Origin: Microbacterium sp. 13-71-7
GTDB lineage: Bacteria; Actinomycetota; Actinomycetes; Actinomycetales; Microbacteriaceae
Reading direction: 5' to 3'
NCBI RefSeq assembly: GCF_002257455.1
Contig: NZ_NCKN01000006.1
Location: 1-36,600, forward strand
Length of the DNA: 36,600 nucleotides
Below the pieces are notes generated by a model. That model saw nothing but the letters and a program-made list of their open reading frames with translations, was not told where the DNA came from and ran no database searches. The position numbers and the translations under genes were made by a program. This document shows positions 23,535 through 30,287 of this stretch, piece after piece; position 1 is the stretch's first letter, and each line of letters begins with the position of its first letter.

Positions 23535-25355
23535 TCACTCCACCGTGACCGACTTCGCGAGATTGCGGGGCTTGTCCACGTCGTGTCCGAGGCGGACCGC
23601 CGCCTGGTAGGCGAGCAGCTGGGTCGGGATGGTGAGCAGGATCGGATCCAGTTCCGGCTCGTTCTTCGGGACGACGATCGTCCGCGCGTCGAGGTGCGCG
23701 AGGTCGACCCCGGCGTGGGTGATGGCGATCAGCGGGCCCTTGCGCGCGAGGACCTGCTCAGCCGCGGCGAGGTTGCGGTCGGTCAGCTCGTCCTGCGGGA
23801 TGACGGCCACCGTCGGCATGTGCGGGTCGATCAGGGCGAGGGGGCCGTGCTTGAGCTCGCTCGTCTGGTAGGCCTCCGCGTGGATGTAGCTGATCTCCTT
23901 GAGCTTCTGCGCGCCCTCGCGGGCGACCGGGAACCCGCGCACCCGCCCGATGTAGAACGCGCTCTGCGCCTTCGCGATGTCCTCGGCGACGGCCGCGATC
24001 GGATCCGTGTTCTCGAGGATCTCCCGGATCTGCTCGGGGATGCGCTGCAGCCCGCGCAGGATGCGCTGGCCGTCCGCGTGGGACAGGTCGTGGAGGCGAC
24101 CGAGGTGCAGCGCGAGCAGGGCGAAGGAGAGCGCCATGTTCGTGAGCGCCTTGGTCGAGGCGACGGAGATCTCCGGACCGGCGTGCAGGTAGATCCCGCC
24201 GTCGACCGTGCGGGCGATGGTCGAGCCGACGACGTTGACGACGCCGATCACGCGGCCGCCCTTGCGCTTGATCTCCTCGACGGCGAAGGCCGTGTCCGCG
24301 GTCTCGCCGCTCTGGCTCACCGCGACGTAGAGGGTGTCCGACTCGATGATGGGCTGGCGGTACCGGAACTCCGATGCGGCCTCCGCGTCGGCGGGGATGC
24401 GCGCCAGATCCTCGATGAGCTGCGCGCCGAGCTGGCCGACGTAGTAGGCGGACCCGCAGCCGAGGATCTTGATCCGGCGGAAGCTGCGGAGCTCCCGAGG
24501 ATCCAGTCCGAGACCGTCGAGGCGGGCGGTGGCGAACCTCTCGTCGAGCCGGCCGCGCAGGACCATCGCCGCAGCGTCGGGCTGCTCGTGGATCTCCTTG
24601 AGCATGTAGTGCTGATAGCCGCTGAGCTCGAGATCCTCTGCCGCGACGCTGATCTCGACCGGCTCCGAGCTGGTCGGGCTGTTGCCGCGGTCGAAGGTCC
24701 TGAAGCCGGTCGCGGTCACGGTCGCGAGCTCGCTGTCGTTCAGGTGCACGACCCGATCGGTGTGCCGCACGAGCGCGGCGACGTCGCTGGCCACCAGCAT
24801 CTCCTTGTCGCCGATGCCGATGATCAGCGGGGACCCGCTGCGGGCCAGGACGATCCGCTCGGGGTGCCGCTCGTCCAGCACCGCGAGGGCGTAGGTGCCC
24901 GTGATCCGGGCGAGGGCCGTGAGCACCGCCTCCTCGAGGGTCTCCGCATCCGACTGGGCGATGAGGTGCGCGATCACCTCGGTGTCCGTGTCGCTCCGCA
25001 GCTCGACGCCCGACTGCGCGAGCTGGGTGCGCAGGGCTGCGGCGTTGTCGATGATGCCGTTGTGCACGACGCTGATCCGGCCGTCCTGGCTGCGCTGGGG
25101 GTGCGCGTTCTGCTCGAGGGCGGGACCGTGTGTCGCCCAGCGGGTGTGGCCGATCCCGACCGTGCCGGTGAGCCGCTTCGGGAGCGCGGCCTCGAGCTCG
25201 CGCACCCGGCCGACCCGCCGGATCGAGGTCGTGCCCTTGCTTCCGAGCACGGCGATGCCGGCCGAGTCGTAGCCGCGGTACTCGAGGCGCGTGAGGCCTT
25301 CGACGAGGACGGGGGCGGCGGCCTGGTGGCCGATGTATCCGACGATTCCGCACAT
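23535..25355 (-). CDS. glmS: Glutamine-fructose-6-phosphate aminotransferase (isomerizing)
   Basis: A 606-residue GlmS, which makes glucosamine-6-phosphate from fructose-6-phosphate and glutamine for peptidoglycan. The N-terminal glutaminase starts M-C-G-I-V-G-Y-I-G with nucleophile Cys2, and contains T-R-W-A-T-H-G and the R-Y-E-like Y-R-G-Y-D-S-A-G segment. Two SIS sugar-isomerase domains follow (I-L-G-C-G-S-A-Y-Y near 300, G-R-G-like I-G-R-V-R-G-F near 470), and the C-terminus K-P-R-N-L-A-K-S-V-T-V-E is canonical. AGGAG precedes the ATG. No glmS ribozyme-like leader fits in the 58-bp upstream gap. Confidence 0.97.
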   Translation of the reverse strand: MCGIVGYIGHQAAAPVLVEGLTRLEYRGYDSAGIAVLGSKGTTSIRRVGRVRELEAALPKRLTGTVGIGHTRWATHGPALEQNAHPQRSQDGRISVVHNGIIDNAAALRTQLAQSGVELRSDTDTEVIAHLIAQSDAETLEEAVLTALARITGTYALAVLDERHPERIVLARSGSPLIIGIGDKEMLVASDVAALVRHTDRVVHLNDSELATVTATGFRTFDRGNSPTSSEPVEISVAAEDLELSGYQHYMLKEIHEQPDAAAMVLRGRLDERFATARLDGLGLDPRELRSFRRIKILGCGSAYYVGQLGAQLIEDLARIPADAEAASEFRYRQPIIESDTLYVAVSQSGETADTAFAVEEIKRKGGRVIGVVNVVGSTIARTVDGGIYLHAGPEISVASTKALTNMALSFALLALHLGRLHDLSHADGQRILRGLQRIPEQIREILENTDPIAAVAEDIAKAQSAFYIGRVRGFPVAREGAQKLKEISYIHAEAYQTSELKHGPLALIDPHMPTVAVIPQDELTDRNLAAAEQVLARKGPLIAITHAGVDLAHLDARTIVVPKNEPELDPILLTIPTQLLAYQAAVRLGHDVDKPRNLAKSVTVE

Positions 25356-25413
25356 GTGGGGGCTCCTGAGGAGTGAGGGGGACAGGGGGTGAGAGGACAG
25401 GACGGTGCCGGGC

Positions 25414-25674
25414 TCAGCCGTACACGATGCGGCGCAGCTGCCGCTCGGAGAGCTCCGGGGCCGCGACGCGACGGCCGCGCAGCTCCGCGGCGATGACCGC
25501 GAAGGCCTCCGCGTTGCGCGTGCCGTAGAGCTGGAGCTCGGCGTGGCGACGGCGCACGAAGGCTTCGACGGGCTCGTCGTACCAGGCGAGGACGTCGTCG
25601 ACGACTCGCGCGGCCACGCTCGCCGGCAGACCGGTGGACGCCGCGATCCGGTGGATCAGGTCATCGTCGGTCAT
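25414..25674 (-). CDS. Conserved-looking 86-residue protein of unknown function
   Basis: An all-helical, Arg/Ala-rich soluble protein starting M-T-D-D-D-L-I-H-R-I and ending S-E-R-Q-L-R-R-I-V-Y-G. The middle V-E-A-F-V-R-R-R-H-A-E-L-Q and the repeated basic patches suggest nucleic-acid binding, but I recognise no family. Third-position bias and a clean start argue that it is real. On the minus strand TTGTCA (25705-25710) and CATACT lie 18 bp apart, with CATACT 6 nt before the ATG: a leaderless promoter. A perfect 28-bp palindrome sits directly upstream. It may be co-transcribed into glmS, whose start is 58 bp away. Confidence 0.65.
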   Translation of the reverse strand: MTDDDLIHRIAASTGLPASVAARVVDDVLAWYDEPVEAFVRRRHAELQLYGTRNAEAFAVIAAELRGRRVAAPELSERQLRRIVYG

Positions 25675-25709
25675 GAGTCGAGTATGCGGATCCAGGATCT
25701 CCAATGACA

Positions 25710-25737
25710 AGAATCTGCCCGATTTCGGGCAGATTCT
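25710..25737. promoter_or_regulatory. Perfect 12-bp dyad next to a -35
   Basis: AGAATCTGCCCG-ATTT-CGGGCAGATTCT. The dyad abuts and shares one base with the -35 (25705-25710) of the 86-residue gene. It could be an operator or a hairpin ending transcripts from the right. Its low GC relative to the surroundings favours a protein site. Confidence 0.5.
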
Positions 25738-25744
25738 GGATTGT

Positions 25745-25842
25745 GGGGTCGTTGAGCGAGGACGACGGAGTCGACCGAAACGCGGTGATCCGGGGGTGCC
25801 GCGTTTCGTCTCGGTCGCTGCGCGTCCTCGCTCAATGACCCT
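25745..25842. repeat. Long imperfect inverted repeat (REP-like)
   Basis: A left arm (25745-25786) beginning GGTCGTTGAGCGAGGACG and a right arm (25799-25842) that is its imperfect complement flank a short loop. The arms carry the GACCGAGACGAAACGCGG motif also found at 3400-3423. It is an extragenic hairpin repeat in the 25675-26015 gap. Confidence 0.75.
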
Positions 25843-25845
25843 GGG

Positions 25846-26014
25846 GGAAGGCGCGCTCGCTCAGCGACCCTGGGGAAGGCGCGCTCGCTCTGCGTCCCCG
25901 GGGAAGGCGCGCTCGCCCTGCGTCCCCGGGGGAAGGCGTGCTCGCTCAGCGATCCCGGGGAAGGCGCGCTCGCTCTGCGTCCCCGGGGAAGGCGGGCTCG
26001 CTCAGTGGTCCCGG
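25846..26014. repeat. Six tandem 28-bp units (minisatellite)
   Basis: Units start at 25846, 25874, 25902, 25931, 25959 and 25987 (one is 29 bp) with the core GGAAGGCGCGCTCGCT. Two versions alternate, ending CAGCGACCC (A) or CTGCGTCCCC (B), in the order A-B-B-A-B-A; the second and fifth are identical. The unit resembles the right tail of the preceding hairpin (CTCGCTCAATGACCCTGGGG). The array stops one base before the acyl-CoA dehydrogenase stop codon. Confidence 0.85.
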
Positions 26015-26015
26015 A

Positions 26016-27173
26016 TCACAGTCCGAGGCTGCGCGCGATCAGCATGAGCTGCACCTCGGTCGTGCCCTCGCCGACCTCGAGGATCTTCGAGTCGCGGTAG
26101 TGCCGGGCGACGCGGTACTCGTTCATGAAGCCGTTGCCGCCGAACACCTGGGTGGCGTCGCGCGCGTTGTCCATCGCGGCATCGCTCGCGGTGAGCTTGG
26201 CGATCGCCGCCTCCTGCTTGAAGGGCTTGCCCGCGAGCATGAGCGCGGCCGCGTGGTAGTAAGCGCGGCGGGCGACCTGCGCGCGCGCCTCCATGCGGGC
26301 GATCTTGAACGCGATGGCCTGATGCCCGCCGATGTGGGTGCCGAACGCCTGGCGCTCCTTCGCGTAGCGGACCGCGTCGTCGACGCAGCCCTGCGCGGCG
26401 CCGACCGCGAGGGCCGCGATCGCGATGCGCCCCTCGTCCAGGATCCGCAGGAAGTTCGCGTAGCCGCGCCCGCGCTCGCCGAGGAGGTTCCCCTCCGGCA
26501 CGCGCACGTCGTCGAAGGACAGTCCGTGCGTGTCCGAGGCGTTCCAGCCGACCTTGTCGTAGGGAGGGGCGACGACGAAGCCCGGGGTGCCGGACGGCAC
26601 GATGATCGTCGAGATCTCCTTGCCGCGCTCGGTCTCGCCCGTGACGGCGGTGACGGTCACAAAGGCGGTGATGTCGGTGCCGGAGTTGGTGATGAACTGC
26701 TTCGAGCCGTTGATGACCCACTCACCACCGTCGAGGCGCGCGGTCGTGCGCGTGCGGCCGGCGTCGCTGCCCGCATCGGGCTCGGTGAGGCCGAAGCCTC
26801 CGAGCTGCGTGCCCGCGGCGAGCGAGGGCAGCCAGCGCTGCTTCTGCTCCTCGGTGCCGAACCGGAAGATCGGCATGGCCCCGAGCGAGACGCCGGCCTC
26901 GAGCGTGATGGCGACGCTCTGGTCGACCTTCGCCAGCTCCTCGAGGGCGAGGCAGAGCGCGAAGTAGTCGCCGCCCATGCCGCCGTACTCCTCCGGGAAG
27001 GGCAGGCCGAACAGGCCCAGCTCCGCCATGCCCGCGACCACCTCGTAGGGGAAGCTGTGCTCGCGGTCGTGCTGCGCGGAGACAGGGGCGACCACCTGCT
27101 CCGCGAAATCGCGGACCGTCGCGGACAGCTCGCGGTACTCCTCCGGCAGTTCGGACGGGATCGTCTCGGACAC
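26016..27173 (-). CDS. Acyl-CoA dehydrogenase
   Basis: A 385-residue flavoprotein that introduces the alpha-beta double bond into acyl-CoA. Family blocks: F-G-L-T-E-P-D-A-G-S-D (FAD/substrate loop, about 126-136), W-V-I-N-G-S-K-Q-F-I-T-N, R-Q-A-F-G-T-H-I-G-G-H-Q-A-I, Q-V-F-G-G-N-G-F, and E-G-T-T-E-V-Q with the likely catalytic Glu369. It is of the short/branched-chain type, but chain preference cannot be read. The GTG start has GAGGAG 9 nt upstream. A divergent TetR gene shares its promoter region, with two TetR-type half-palindromes between, so substrate-induced control is likely. Confidence 0.93.
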   Translation of the reverse strand: MSETIPSELPEEYRELSATVRDFAEQVVAPVSAQHDREHSFPYEVVAGMAELGLFGLPFPEEYGGMGGDYFALCLALEELAKVDQSVAITLEAGVSLGAMPIFRFGTEEQKQRWLPSLAAGTQLGGFGLTEPDAGSDAGRTRTTARLDGGEWVINGSKQFITNSGTDITAFVTVTAVTGETERGKEISTIIVPSGTPGFVVAPPYDKVGWNASDTHGLSFDDVRVPEGNLLGERGRGYANFLRILDEGRIAIAALAVGAAQGCVDDAVRYAKERQAFGTHIGGHQAIAFKIARMEARAQVARRAYYHAAALMLAGKPFKQEAAIAKLTASDAAMDNARDATQVFGGNGFMNEYRVARHYRDSKILEVGEGTTEVQLMLIARSLGL

Positions 27174-27190
27174 GCAGATCAGCTCCTCAG

Positions 27191-27230
27191 TGAACGATCG
27201 GTAACTGAAATAGATGTTAGCGCGCGTTCA
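27191..27230. promoter_or_regulatory. Pair of TetR-type operators
   Basis: Two sites of the form TnAnCGnnCGnTnA or close to it occur at 27191-27204 (TGAACGATCGGTAA) and 27217-27230 (TTAGCGCGCGTTCA), 26 bp apart centre to centre. Their outer halves also form an 8-bp inverted repeat (27189-27196, 27225-27232). They lie between the acyl-CoA dehydrogenase and its divergent TetR regulator. Confidence 0.6.
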
Positions 27231-27261
27231 CTCGACTGTCCAGGATCGCTATCCTTACGGG

Positions 27262-27840
27262 ATGACCACCGCGAGGGCGCAGGGGAAGGCACGGACGAGG
27301 CAGCTCTTCCTCGACGCCGCCGCCCGGCTCTTCGCCGATCGCGGGTTCCACGCGGTCTCGATCGGCGAGCTCGGCACCGCGGTCGGGGTCAGCGGGCCGG
27401 CCCTGTACCGGCACTTCCCGAGCAAGGACGCGATGCTCGAGGAGATCCTGATCGGCACCAGCGAATTCCTGCTGCAGGGCGGATCCGAGATCGTCGCGGC
27501 GCCGCACTCCTCGGATCTGGACGTGCTGGACGACCTCATCGACTTCCATCTCACCTTCGCGCTCGCGCACCGCGACATCATCCGCGTGCAGGACCGCGAG
27601 CTGGGCACGCTGCCGAAGGCTCCGAACCGTCAGGTGCGCAAGCTCCAGAGGCAGTACCTGGACCTGTGGGCCGAGGTCGTCGGACGGCTGCGCCCCGAGA
27701 TCGCGCCGGCCGACCTCCAGGTCGCGATGCATGCGGTGTTCGGACTGCTGAACTCCACGGCGCACAGCACCGAGAAGCTCGCCTCGGCCGATGAGCGCGG
27801 AATCCTCTCCGGCGCCGCGCGGCGCGTGCTGATCGGCTGA
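27262..27840 (+). CDS. TetR-family regulator of the acyl-CoA dehydrogenase
   Basis: A 192-residue TetR protein. The HTH spans about 30-55 (S-I-G-E-L-G-T-A-V-G-V-S-G-P-A-L-Y-R-H-F). The C-terminal ligand domain is all-helical and ends S-G-A-A-R-R-V-L-I-G. The family represses fatty or aromatic acyl-CoA catabolism genes in many actinobacteria, and the divergent acyl-CoA dehydrogenase supports that role. TTCACT-N17-TATCCT precedes the ATG by 6 nt: leaderless and overlapping one operator, so autorepression is likely. The last 75 nt recur at 33244-33320 as a relic. Confidence 0.88.
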   Translation: MTTARAQGKARTRQLFLDAAARLFADRGFHAVSIGELGTAVGVSGPALYRHFPSKDAMLEEILIGTSEFLLQGGSEIVAAPHSSDLDVLDDLIDFHLTFALAHRDIIRVQDRELGTLPKAPNRQVRKLQRQYLDLWAEVVGRLRPEIAPADLQVAMHAVFGLLNSTAHSTEKLASADERGILSGAARRVLIG

Positions 27841-27856
27841 GGGGTCGGGAGCGGGG

Positions 27857-28237
27857 TCAGCCCGCGGACTGGAACCGGGGCCTTCGGGGAGGGCGGCGCT
27901 CATCCGGGGCGAGGGCGATCGTGCCGTCGGCGGCGATGTGCTCGAACATGGCCTGCACGAGCGTCACGATGTGCGGATCGTCCACACGGTACAGCTGTCG
28001 CCTGCCTTCGCGGCGCGAGGACACGACCCCGGCGGCGCGCAGCTTGGCAAGCTGCTGACTGGTCGCGGGGATGCTCGATCCGGTGCGCTCGGAGAGCGTC
28101 GTCACGTCGCTCTCCCCGCCGGCGAGCAGCCAGACGAGATGCAGTCGGCCGGGCACCGAGAGCAGGTCGAAGGTCCCCGCCGCGGCGGCGAGGCGCTCAG
28201 GGGTGGCGGGGATGCGGCCTTCGTCGAGCGTGCTCAC
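27857..28237 (-). CDS. ArsR-family transcriptional regulator
   Basis: A 126-residue ArsR/SmtB winged helix: L-S-V-P-G-R-L-H-L-V-W-L-L near 26-38, the recognition helix S-I-P-A-T-S-Q-Q-L-A-K-L-R-A-A-G-V-V (55-72), and the wing R-R-E-G-R-R-Q-L-Y-R-V. It contains no cysteine at all, so the classical thiol metal-sensing sites are absent; His33, His89 and His100 could still bind a metal. A GTG start with AGGAAGG 5 nt upstream. It is divergent from the ABC transporter operon and an inverted repeat covers that operon's promoter, so it likely represses it. Confidence 0.85.
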   Translation of the reverse strand: MSTLDEGRIPATPERLAAAAGTFDLLSVPGRLHLVWLLAGGESDVTTLSERTGSSIPATSQQLAKLRAAGVVSSRREGRRQLYRVDDPHIVTLVQAMFEHIAADGTIALAPDERRPPRRPRFQSAG

Positions 28238-28250
28238 GAGATCCTTCCTG

Positions 28251-28286
28251 CATTCATTTGCGCAACCGATTGAATGAGGATATCGT
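28251..28286 (+). promoter_or_regulatory. ABC-operon promoter with ArsR-type operator
   Basis: TTGCGC (28258-28263) and TATCGT (28281-28286) are 17 bp apart, reading rightward. CATTCA (28251) and TGAATG (28271-28276) form an inverted repeat around it, with TTGCGCAA nested inside. A bound ArsR dimer would cover the -35 and spacer. Confidence 0.6.
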
Positions 28287-28332
28287 ACTCGTGGCCCGGC
28301 GCACGGGCCGTCGACCGCGAGCCGAGGAGGTG

Positions 28333-28401
28333 ATGACGGTGAGTCATCCTGCTGATCAATCCCGTCCCCTCTTCCTTCGCGCTCACCCGATGCGCCGCTG
28401 A
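28333..28401 (+). CDS. Possible leader ORF of the ABC operon
   Basis: A 22-codon ORF (M-T-V-S-H-P-A-D-Q then R-P-L-F-L-R-A-H-P-M-R-R) in the 200-nt leader between the promoter and the permease. AGGAGG precedes it. Spacing is too short for the ATG (2 nt) but good for the in-frame GTG two codons later (8 nt). Short leader ORFs before transporter operons are common in actinobacteria. I do not recognise the peptide, and a chance ORF is possible. Confidence 0.35.
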   Translation: MTVSHPADQSRPLFLRAHPMRR

Positions 28402-28451
28402 TTCCCTGACCGGCGGCTCGTTCGGGCGGCGCTCGTCTCATGGAGCCCGCC

Positions 28452-30197
28452 ATGACGATCCTCCGTCCCTTCGCCGGCCACACCTCCGTCGGCGTGCGTT
28501 CGCGCACCCGTCTCATCGCCGACGCCGTCGTGCTGGTCGGCTTCGCCGTTCTGCTGTTCCTGCTGATCCGCCTCGCCGAGGGCGTGGGTGCGCCGTTCAC
28601 CCCCGCGAACGCCGCGGCGAGCGTCTCCACCGACCCGGCGAACCTTCCCTACGACGCGCTGCGCTCGCTGCTGCGCATGTTCGTCGCGCTGCTGGCGTCC
28701 CTGCTGTTCACGTTCGTCTACGCGACGGCGGCGGCGCGATCGCGTCGCGCCGAGAAGATCCTCATCCCGCTGCTGGACATCCTGCAGTCGGTGCCGGTGC
28801 TCGCGTTCCTGTCCGTCACGCTGTCGATCTGGCTGGTCCTCTTCCCCGGATCCATGCTCGGGCTGGAATGCGCCTCGGTGTTCGCGATCTTCACGAGCCA
28901 GGCATGGAACATGACGTTCGCGTTCTACAGCTCGCTGACCACGCAACCCCGTGAACTCGACGAGGCCGCACGACTGCTGCGGCTCACGAAATGGCAGCGC
29001 TTCTGGAAGCTGGACGTCCCCAGCGGCATGATCCCGCTGGTCTGGAACGGGATGATGAGCTTCGGCGGCGGCTGGTTCTTCCTCGTCGCGTCCGAGGTGA
29101 TCTCGGTCAACAACCACACCTACGCTCTTCCCGGCATCGGATCGTATGTCGCCGCCGCGACCGAGCAGCAGGACATCCCCGCGATCCTGCTCGCGATCGG
29201 CGTCATGGTGCTCATGGTGGTCGGCGTGAACACGCTGTTCTGGCGTCCGCTGACCGCGTGGGCGGAGAAGTTCCGCACCGGCGACACCTCGGCCGCCGTG
29301 CCGCAGCGCAGCATGACGCTCGCCGTGCTCCGGCACTCGGGCGTCCCTCGCTACCTCGGCATGGCCTTCCGCCCGGTGAGCCGCGGCCTCGACGCCCTGA
29401 CCCGCCCGTTCGGACTCGCCGATCGCCCGTTGCGCGTGAACGCGGGCCGACGCCGCGCCGGCGACATCGTGTTCGGCGTCGTCGTGGGGCTCCTCATCGC
29501 CTGGGGCGCGATCGAGCTGTTGATCTACATCCAGGGATCCGTCGGGCTTGCGGAGTTCGCCACGGCGCTGCTGCTCGGCTTCGTCACCTTCGCGCGCGTG
29601 GTCGTGCTCGTGCTCGTCGCGACGCTCATCTGGGTGCCGATCGGCGTATGGATCGGGATGAACCCCAGGGTGACCCGGTTCGCACAGCCCGTGGTGCAGG
29701 TGCTCGCGAGCTTCCCCGCCAACTTCCTGTTCCCGTTCGTCACGCTGCTGCTGATCACGACGGGCATCAGCCTCGACATCGGCGGCATCTTCCTGATGGC
29801 GCTGGGCGCGCAGTGGTACATCCTGTTCAACGTGATCGCGGGCGCCTCGGCGATCCCGGCGGATCTGCGCGAGGCGTCGATGAACCTAGGCGTCTCGCGA
29901 TGGCTCCGCTGGAAGCGGCTGATCCTGCCCGCGGTGTTCGCCTCGTGGGTGACCGGCGGGATCACCGCGGCCGGCGGCGCCTGGAACGCGTCGATCGTCT
30001 CGGAGGTGGTCGGCTACGGACACACCACCCTCACCGCGACCGGGCTCGGCGCCTACATCGCGAACGCCACCGCGGCGGGCGACTTCGCCCGCACGTTCGT
30101 CGGCGTGATCGTCATGACGCTGTTCGTGGTCGGCATCAACCGGCTGTTCTGGCGCCGCCTGTACCGGATCGCCGAGACCCGCTTCTCCCTGACCTGA
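28452..30197 (+). CDS. Fused double ABC permease (NitT/TauT-like)
   Basis: A 581-residue protein made of two BPD-type permease domains in one chain. Each has its EAA loop that docks the ATPase: E-L-D-E-A-A-R-L-L-R-L-T-K-W-Q-R-F-W near 161-178, and D-L-R-E-A-S-M-N-L-G-V-S-R-W-L-R-W in the second half. A hydrophilic linker of about 75 residues separates them. The EAA regions resemble nitrate/sulfonate/bicarbonate-type importers. No binding-protein gene is nearby, so substrate and even direction are unclear. ATG 28452 has GGAG with 6 nt spacing; ATG 28440 is an alternative. Confidence 0.85.
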   Translation: MTILRPFAGHTSVGVRSRTRLIADAVVLVGFAVLLFLLIRLAEGVGAPFTPANAAASVSTDPANLPYDALRSLLRMFVALLASLLFTFVYATAAARSRRAEKILIPLLDILQSVPVLAFLSVTLSIWLVLFPGSMLGLECASVFAIFTSQAWNMTFAFYSSLTTQPRELDEAARLLRLTKWQRFWKLDVPSGMIPLVWNGMMSFGGGWFFLVASEVISVNNHTYALPGIGSYVAAATEQQDIPAILLAIGVMVLMVVGVNTLFWRPLTAWAEKFRTGDTSAAVPQRSMTLAVLRHSGVPRYLGMAFRPVSRGLDALTRPFGLADRPLRVNAGRRRAGDIVFGVVVGLLIAWGAIELLIYIQGSVGLAEFATALLLGFVTFARVVVLVLVATLIWVPIGVWIGMNPRVTRFAQPVVQVLASFPANFLFPFVTLLLITTGISLDIGGIFLMALGAQWYILFNVIAGASAIPADLREASMNLGVSRWLRWKRLILPAVFASWVTGGITAAGGAWNASIVSEVVGYGHTTLTATGLGAYIANATAAGDFARTFVGVIVMTLFVVGINRLFWRRLYRIAETRFSLT

Positions 30198-30210
30198 CCT
30201 CATCCCTGTT

Positions 30211-30270
30211 TCCTCACTCCTGTTCTCCTCACTCCTGTTCTCCTCACTCCTGTTCTCCTCACTCCTGATT
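30211..30270 (+). repeat. 15-bp tandem repeat, four copies
   Basis: TCCTCACTCCTGTTC is repeated at 30211, 30226, 30241 and 30256 (last copy 13 of 15). It fills the gap between the permease stop and the ATPase ribosome-binding site and is probably length-variable. Confidence 0.9.
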
Positions 30271-30287
30271 CCTGAAGGAGGTGCCCC

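Noticed and set aside
25356-25413. Possible glmS ribozyme or riboswitch
   Set aside because: Only 58 bp separate glmS from the upstream gene and a normal AGGAG lies there. There is no room for a ribozyme.
25846-26014. Regularly spaced repeats that could suggest a CRISPR array
   Set aside because: The 28-bp units are directly adjacent without spacers, and no cas genes are in the window.
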